DNA from: an uncultured Gammaproteobacteria bacterium
Lineage (GTDB): Bacteria; Pseudomonadota; Gammaproteobacteria; Steroidobacterales; GCA-2729495
Direction of reading: 5' to 3'
Assembly (NCBI GenBank): GCA_937958785.1
Contig: CALGMY010000151.1
Span: 1-11,956, forward strand
Length of the DNA stretch: 11,956 bases
The translations under genes were made by a program, and so were the position numbers. How positions within the stretch are numbered: position 1 is the stretch's first letter; every line of letters starts with the position of its first letter. Below the pieces are notes generated by a model, which searched no databases, was not told where the DNA came from, and saw only the letters and a list, made by a program, of their open reading frames with translations. This document shows, piece by piece, positions 8,154 to 11,956 of the stretch.

Positions 8154-8594
8154 ATGTTCACCGGCCGGCTCGGCGACTGTCCTCACGCGTGGCTCGCGGT
8201 GGCGCTCCTCGCGATCCCGGGGCAGCCATCCGTGGCGCAGGTGGCCGGCGAGATCCTGGTGGGCCAGCCGGATGCCCGTATCGCCGCCGTGGCCCGTGTG
8301 CCGGACGCGCCGCCGCCCGCCGGCCAGCTCACGGAGCCCCGCGCCCTCCTGCTGCCCCAGCCCGTTTACCCGCGGGCGGCGCGGGCGGCTCGCCAGGAGG
8401 GCCGGGTGATGGTCTGCTTCACCCTGGACGAGCGGGGGCGGGTGCTGGCCCCGGCGGTCCGGTCCTCCAGCGACGAGGTCTTCAACCAGCCGGTCCTCGA
8501 GGCGATCAGCGCCGCGCGGTTCACGCCGGCCCGGCTGGCCGACGAACCCGTGCGCTCCACGGCGTGCCGGAGTTTCCGCTTCCTGTTGCGCTGA
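8154..8594 (+). CDS. Small exported or anchored protein with a TonB C-terminal domain
   Basis: The 146-residue protein has one N-terminal hydrophobic stretch (AWLAVALLAIPG, about 12-23), a signal peptide or anchor. It lacks the long proline-rich spacer of classical TonB. The C-terminal half shows the TonB-domain pattern: PQPVYPRAARAARQEGRV, CFTLDERGRVLAPAV, FNQPVLEAISAARFTPA and a closing beta-strand FRFLL. Two cysteines (in MVCFTL and TACRSF) could form a disulfide in the periplasm. TonB-domain proteins transmit proton-motive energy to outer-membrane receptors. With no ExbB/ExbD nearby and no long spacer, this one may be a stand-alone periplasmic variant. Start choice is uncertain: ATG at 8154, or an in-frame GTG two codons earlier (8148). 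The gene is divergent from the efflux operon. Confidence 0.75.
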   Translation: MFTGRLGDCPHAWLAVALLAIPGQPSVAQVAGEILVGQPDARIAAVARVPDAPPPAGQLTEPRALLLPQPVYPRAARAARQEGRVMVCFTLDERGRVLAPAVRSSSDEVFNQPVLEAISAARFTPARLADEPVRSTACRSFRFLLR

Positions 8595-8714
8595 AATAGG
8601 GGGAAGTCCCTAAGCAGGCCCGCCGGCCTTCAGGTGCGATTCACCCGTCCCGTTGCTAGACTGGTCCGGCTTCCTTATCCCGTCGTTGCCAGACCTGAAC
8701 ACAAGGAATTTCCC

Positions 8715-9062
8715 GTGAACAAGCCCGAAGTCTCCCGGCGGCGCTTCCTCGCCCAGATCGCCGTCGCGGTTCCCGCCGGTGCCGCGCTGCTGGACGTGGT
8801 GGCGAACACCGCGGCCGCCCAGGCGGCCCTGCCGAAACTCGACGTGAACGATCCGTCGGCGAAGGCCCTGCTCTATGTCGAGGATGCGAGCAAGGTCGAC
8901 AAGAAGAACCCCCTGGCCGCCCGGTTCACGCCGGACCAGCACTGCGGCAACTGTTCGCAGATCCAGGGCAAGCCGGGCGAGGCCTACCGGCCCTGCGCGA
9001 TCTTCCCGGGCAAGCTCGTGGCCGACAAGGGCTGGTGCAGCGTCTGGGCCAAGAAGGCCTGA
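8715..9062 (+). CDS. High-potential iron-sulfur protein (HiPIP), Tat-exported
   Basis: The 115-residue precursor begins at a GTG with AAGGAA at 8703-8708 upstream. SRRRFL at residues 7-12 is a twin-arginine signal, followed by a hydrophobic stretch and likely cleavage near AAAQA (about 33-37). The mature part of about 78 residues carries four cysteines, Cys77, Cys80, Cys94 and Cys108. Their spacing C-x2-C-x13-C-x13-C and the context QHCGNC...PCAIFPGK...GWCSVW are diagnostic of HiPIP, which binds one [4Fe-4S] cluster and carries single electrons at high potential in the periplasm. HiPIPs serve photosynthetic or respiratory chains in purple bacteria and other proteobacteria. Here the neighbours are molybdenum-cofactor genes and a Tat-exported molybdenum enzyme, so an electron-carrier role for that enzyme is possible but inferred. 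An upstream in-frame GTG at 8634 would put residues before the Tat motif and is less likely. Confidence 0.95.
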   Translation: MNKPEVSRRRFLAQIAVAVPAGAALLDVVANTAAAQAALPKLDVNDPSAKALLYVEDASKVDKKNPLAARFTPDQHCGNCSQIQGKPGEAYRPCAIFPGKLVADKGWCSVWAKKA

Positions 9063-9095
9063 GCCTCGCCACACCGTCCTGACTCCCGTTCGCCG

Positions 9096-9131
9096 GAGCC
9101 GCGGCGACCCGCCGGGTCGCCGCGGCTCTTT
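9096..9131 (+). terminator. Strong hairpin followed by TTT after the HiPIP gene (intrinsic-terminator-like)
   Basis: The arms at 9096-9110 (GAGCCGCGGCGACCC) and 9114-9128 are perfectly complementary over 15 bases, with loop GCC and then a short TTT. It lies 34 bases after the HiPIP stop and would end that transcript, though the T-run is short. Its right arm runs straight into the first recognisable codons of the mobB-like gene, which is an odd place for a terminator. Confidence 0.7.
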
Positions 9132-9629
9132 GGCATCGCCGGCTACAAGAACGCCGGCAAGACCACCCTCGTCGTCGACCTCGTCCGGGAACTCACGGCC
9201 CGGGGCTTCCGGGTCGGCACCGTCAAGCATGCCCACCACGAGTTCGACATCGACCAGCCCGGCAAGGACAGCTACCTCCACCGGGCGGCCGGCGCCGTCG
9301 AGGTGATCGTCGCCTCCAGCCGGCGCGTGGCCCAGATCCGCGAACTCGCCCCGGCCCCGGAACCCTCCCTCGCGGAACTGGCGGCCCGCTTTGGTCCCGT
9401 CGACCTCGTGCTCGTGGAAGGCTGGAAGGGCGGTGACCATCCCCGGCTGGAAATCCGGCGCGAGGCTGCGCCGGCCCCGGCCATCGCCGGACAGGCGCCC
9501 GGCGTGCTCGCCCTCGTGGGTGATGTGCCGGCCAATGACGGCGGACTGCCCGTCCTCCGGCGGGACGACGTGCCCGCCATCGCCGACTTCATCCTCGCTG
9601 CGGTGGGCCTGCCCCCGCGCCCCGCCTGA
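9123..9629 (+). CDS. mobB: Molybdopterin-guanine dinucleotide biosynthesis protein B-like; no visible start codon
   Basis: The reading frame encodes a MobB-type P-loop GTPase of about 168 residues that assists attachment of GMP to molybdopterin in the cytoplasm. RLFGIAGYKNAGKTTLV holds the Walker A motif (GYKNAGKTT). It is followed by GTVKHAHHEFDIDQPGKDSY, the MobB hallmark, and LVLVEGWKGGDHPRLEI in the middle. Homologs normally begin M-x-x-FGIAG. Here the frame from the HiPIP stop (9062) to this point contains no ATG, GTG or TTG, and the codon where Met is expected is CCG (9120-9122). The coordinates given start at the first family-like codon, not at a proven start. The first usable start is GTG at 9303, which would delete the P-loop and give a non-functional protein. 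The gene may be decayed, use a rare start codon, or carry a sequence error. It is convergent with moeA. Confidence 0.8.
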   Translation, partial: RLFGIAGYKNAGKTTLVVDLVRELTARGFRVGTVKHAHHEFDIDQPGKDSYLHRAAGAVEVIVASSRRVAQIRELAPAPEPSLAELAARFGPVDLVLVEGWKGGDHPRLEIRREAAPAPAIAGQAPGVLALVGDVPANDGGLPVLRRDDVPAIADFILAAVGLPPRPA

Positions 9630-9674
9630 ACCACCGACGAACCGGGTGAAACGGGCGTCCGCTGCCTTACCTGG

Positions 9675-10898
9675 CTAGAGGGGGACCGTGTCGAGCAGGG
9701 CGCCGGCGGGGAGGTCGCCGCTGTCCTCCGGGACCACGGCCCAGCAGTTCGCCTCGAGCAGGGGCGCGATGCGAAAGGACTCCTGGCCGGGCAGCAACCT
9801 CACCGTGAGTACGCCCGTGGCATCAACCTCGCGCCGGGCCTTGGCGAAGAAGCGCAGGCTGCCCCGGCCCCGGAGCGATTCCGCGACCCGTGCGACCGCC
9901 GGTTGCTCCGGCGGCAGGCCCTGCAGGCGACGCAGGGCCGGCGTCACGAAGAAACGCATGCCGACCGCCACGGCCAGCGGATTGCCCGGCAATCCGAAGA
10001 GCAGCGCCCCGCCCGGCAGGCGGGCGTGGAGGAGCGGCTTCCCCGGCCGGATCGCGACCTTGTGGAACACGATCTCGCCGCCGATTGCCCGCACGACGTC
10101 GGGCAGAAGGTCGAGGCGTCCTGCCGACACCCCGCCGGTGGTGAGGACGAGGTCGGCCCGGGCAGCGAGGTCGAGCAGGCGCTCGCCGAGCAACCCGGGC
10201 TCGTCGCCGGCGCTCGCCTGTGCCACGGGTTCCGCCCCCAGCGCCGGCAGCAATGCTGCCAGGTAGGGTCCGTTGGCATCGCGGATGTGGCCCGGCGCCG
10301 GCGCGGCGCCCGCGTGCTCCAGTTCGCTGCCGGTGGTTAGCACGGCGACCCGCGGGCGGGGTGCCACCCACAGCTCGTCGATGCCGCAGGCGGCGAGGCC
10401 CATCAGGTGCCGGGCCTCCAGGAGGACACCGGCTGGCACGACGACCTGTCCTGCCGTGAAGTCCTCGCCGGCCTGCCGCACGTTCTGGCCGGGGTGCAGG
10501 GGCGTCGTGAGGGCGATGACGTCGCCGCTGCCGGCAAGTGTTACCCGCTCGAGCGGCACGACGGCATCGCAGTCGGCCGGCACCGGCGCGCCGGTGAGGA
10601 TCCCGGTGGCCCGCGCCGTTCCCGCCCGGCCGTCGGCCGTGGCGCGCGGGGGCGTGCCCGCGGCGACCAGGCCGGCCACGGGCAGGTGCACCGGATGACC
10701 CGCCGCGGCGCCGGCCGTGTCCGCCGCGTGCAGCGCGTAGCCGTCCATGGCCGCGTTGGCAAAGCCCGGCACCGTGAGCCGGGCCCTGGCGGGCGCGGCG
10801 GTCACGTGACCCGCGGCGGCGGCGAGGGGCATCACCCGCGCCGGCAGGGCGGTGATTCCGGCGTGCAGCAGTGACAGCGCTTCCGCAGTGGTGAGCAT
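9675..10898 (-). CDS. moeA: Molybdopterin molybdenumtransferase MoeA
   Basis: The 407-residue protein has the normal MoeA length. MoeA inserts molybdate into adenylylated molybdopterin in the cytoplasm. Motifs in order are PGFANAAMDGYA (44-55), LTGAPVPADCDAVVPLE (101-117), QAGEDFTAGQVV (142-153), PRVAVLTTGSEL (182-193), IRDANGPYL (205-213), TTGGVSAGRLDLLPDV (253-268), FHKVAIRPGKPL (278-289) and LFGLPGNPLAVAV (300-312). The last is the signature closing the MoeA/MogA fold. In the GGVSxG motif, Arg261 takes the place of the more usual acidic residue. The ATG at 10898-10896 is chosen because it opens MLTTAEAL, the usual N-terminus. The frame is open upstream to 11264, but there it overlaps the divergent molybdenum enzyme. 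The ribosome-binding site is weak. It starts 36 bases from that enzyme's ATG in the opposite direction. Confidence 0.96.
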   Translation of the reverse strand: MLTTAEALSLLHAGITALPARVMPLAAAAGHVTAAPARARLTVPGFANAAMDGYALHAADTAGAAAGHPVHLPVAGLVAAGTPPRATADGRAGTARATGILTGAPVPADCDAVVPLERVTLAGSGDVIALTTPLHPGQNVRQAGEDFTAGQVVVPAGVLLEARHLMGLAACGIDELWVAPRPRVAVLTTGSELEHAGAAPAPGHIRDANGPYLAALLPALGAEPVAQASAGDEPGLLGERLLDLAARADLVLTTGGVSAGRLDLLPDVVRAIGGEIVFHKVAIRPGKPLLHARLPGGALLFGLPGNPLAVAVGMRFFVTPALRRLQGLPPEQPAVARVAESLRGRGSLRFFAKARREVDATGVLTVRLLPGQESFRIAPLLEANCWAVVPEDSGDLPAGALLDTVPL

Positions 10899-10934
10899 GC
10901 GGGTATCTTGCCAGACGCCATCCGGGACCGATTG

Positions 10935-11956
10935 ATGCAGATCACGACCAGCCGCCGCCGCGTACTCGAGGGACTGGGAGCCAGCGCGCTCCTCGCCACC
11001 CGCTATGGCGCGGCCATCGCCGCCCCCTCCGGCCCTGGTGCCACGCCCGCGTACCGGCGCTTCGAGGACGTGCTCCGGAACAAGTGGACCTGGGACCGGG
11101 TCGTGCATGGGACCCACGGCACCAACTGCGCCGGCACCTGCGCCTTCAACGTCTACATCCGCAATGGCATCGTCTGGCGCGAGGAGCAGCAGGGCATGTA
11201 CGCCGCGTCCGGCGCCGACGTGCCCGACTACGGGCCCCGCGGCTGCCAGAAGGGGCTGCGCCACGCCCGCTACATGTATGGTCCCCAGCGCATCCTCTAC
11301 CCCATGAAGCGGGTCGGGGAGCGGGGCAGCGGGCGCTGGCAGCGCGTCACCTGGGACGAGGCGACGGATGCGATTGCCGACAAGTTCCTGGACCTCGCCA
11401 CCACCCGCGGGCCCGAGTGCATCACCTACGGCAGTGGCACCCAGATGTCCGTCAAGCTGGCGTCCTCCGCCAGCCTCTCGCGCTTCGCCAACATCACGGG
11501 GGTGACGGTCCCGGAATTCTATTCAGGCGTCGGCGACCTGCCGACCGGCGTCTACATGACCCTGGGGCAGGTCTACACGGGCGACACCCTGGCGGCGGTG
11601 TTCAAGTCGCGCTGCTGCCTGGTCTGGATGAGCAACCCGGCCGTCACGCGCATCCCCGATGCCCACTTCTTCTGGGAGGCGAAGTACAACGGCACGCGGG
11701 TCATCGCCATCTCGCCGGAGTTCACCCCCACGGCGCTGCACGCCAACCACTGGCTCAACGTGCGGCCGGGCACCGACACGGCGCTCGCCATGGCGATGGT
11801 GCACGTGATCCTGGCGGAGAAGCTCTACGACGTGCCCTACATCAGCGAGCAGACCGACCTGCCGCTGCTGGTACGGCGGGACACCGGCGAGTTCCTCCGG
11901 GAGGAGCATCTCGGCATCGTCGGCAAGCTGGCGGTGCGGGAGAACGTCTACTACTT
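10935..11956 (+). CDS. Tat-exported molybdopterin oxidoreductase catalytic subunit, type II DMSO reductase family (runs off right edge)
   Basis: The 340 visible codons begin at ATG 10935, with GGGA eight bases upstream, and stay open to the window end. SRRRVLEGLGASALLA (6-21) is a twin-arginine signal, so the enzyme is periplasmic. His61, Cys65, Cys69 and Cys104 (HGTNCAGTC, then PRGC) form the His-x3-Cys-x3-Cys site for the FS0 [4Fe-4S] cluster seen in NarG-like enzymes. WTWDRV, GIVWREEQ, PRGCQKG and YPMKRVGERGSGRW resemble ethylbenzene dehydrogenase, selenate, chlorate and dimethylsulfide-type enzymes. Asp201 in GVGDLPTG aligns with the molybdenum-ligand aspartate of NarG. About a third of the usual 900 or so residues is present, so the substrate cannot be named. 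Members act on nitrate, oxyanions, dimethylsulfide, alkylaromatics or sterol side chains. Iron-sulfur, haem and chaperone subunit genes would be expected to the right. Confidence 0.92.
   Translation, partial: MQITTSRRRVLEGLGASALLATRYGAAIAAPSGPGATPAYRRFEDVLRNKWTWDRVVHGTHGTNCAGTCAFNVYIRNGIVWREEQQGMYAASGADVPDYGPRGCQKGLRHARYMYGPQRILYPMKRVGERGSGRWQRVTWDEATDAIADKFLDLATTRGPECITYGSGTQMSVKLASSASLSRFANITGVTVPEFYSGVGDLPTGVYMTLGQVYTGDTLAAVFKSRCCLVWMSNPAVTRIPDAHFFWEAKYNGTRVIAISPEFTPTALHANHWLNVRPGTDTALAMAMVHVILAEKLYDVPYISEQTDLPLLVRRDTGEFLREEHLGIVGKLAVRENVYY

Noticed and set aside
8033..8161. Upstream start for the adaptor at 8161
   Set aside because: The extra 43 residues overlap the divergent promoter and TonB-like start and have no family similarity. 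ATG 8032 has a good ribosome-binding site and precedes the membrane anchor.
8595..8714. Terminator or promoter between the TonB-like gene and HiPIP
   Set aside because: A short TAGGG/CCCTA hairpin near 8597-8612 and a TAGACT hexamer at 8657-8662 are present. The stem is only five bases and no -35 sits at a proper distance, so neither is strong enough to list.
8715..9629. HiPIP-MobB fusion by stop-codon readthrough, since both are in the same frame
   Set aside because: HiPIP is exported folded through Tat while MobB works in the cytoplasm, and nothing marks the TGA as recoded. A lost or misread mobB start is simpler.
10899..11264. N-terminal extension of moeA to 529 residues
   Set aside because: It would overlap the divergent molybdenum enzyme, whose Tat signal and cluster motifs are clear. 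MoeA normally begins at MLTTAEAL.

Overview
This is GC-rich (roughly two-thirds G+C or more), densely packed bacterial chromosome. The content fits a heterotrophic or facultatively respiring proteobacterium, most likely gammaproteobacterial. The reasons are a TonB-dependent receptor, a direct glutaminyl-tRNA synthetase, a Tat-exported high-potential iron-sulfur protein (HiPIP), an RND efflux pump, and a REP palindrome beginning GTAGGAGCGCC of the kind common in Pseudomonas, Xanthomonas and their relatives. The genus cannot be fixed from the sequence alone. No tRNA, rRNA, CRISPR array, integrase or transposase was seen, and no gene-free stretch exceeds 300 bases.

Layout. (1) 1-214, minus: the N-terminus of a TonB-dependent outer-membrane receptor that runs off the left edge. 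(2) 215-435: divergent intergenic region with a plausible promoter for the rightward genes. (3) 436-2954, plus: a short-chain dehydrogenase whose active-site region resembles the plant chlorophyll b reductases NYC1/NOL, followed 14 bp later by glnS. (4) 2957-3022: a perfect 22-bp-arm palindrome and a tandem 14-bp repeat, between convergent genes. (5) 8032 down to 3018, minus: an apparent operon of a periplasmic adaptor (with a one-base frameshift), an RND pump (GTG start overlapping the adaptor stop), a REP palindrome and a SAM hydroxide adenosyltransferase. (6) 8033-8153: divergent region with a GTAAC-N5-GTAAC direct repeat placed like an OmpR-family regulator site, then a small TonB C-terminal-domain protein at 8154-8594. 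(7) 8715-9062: a Tat-exported HiPIP. (8) 9096-11956: molybdenum-cofactor genes. These are a mobB-like gene with no visible start codon behind a strong hairpin, a convergent moeA, and, divergent from moeA, the first 340 codons of a Tat-exported, NarG/ethylbenzene-dehydrogenase-type (type II DMSO reductase family) molybdenum enzyme running off the right edge.

How they work together. The right third reads as a periplasmic redox module: MobB and MoeA supply the molybdenum cofactor, the Tat-exported oxidoreductase uses it, and HiPIP is a candidate soluble electron carrier (that link is inference). The middle is an envelope module of efflux pump, TonB-like protein and possibly a stress-responsive regulator site. 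The left part is housekeeping (glnS) with an unexpected SDR partner. The features most worth a second look are the damaged adaptor, the start-less mobB, two repeat elements that supply stop codons to genes, the direct repeat at 8108-8122, and the truncated molybdenum enzyme, whose substrate cannot be read from this window.
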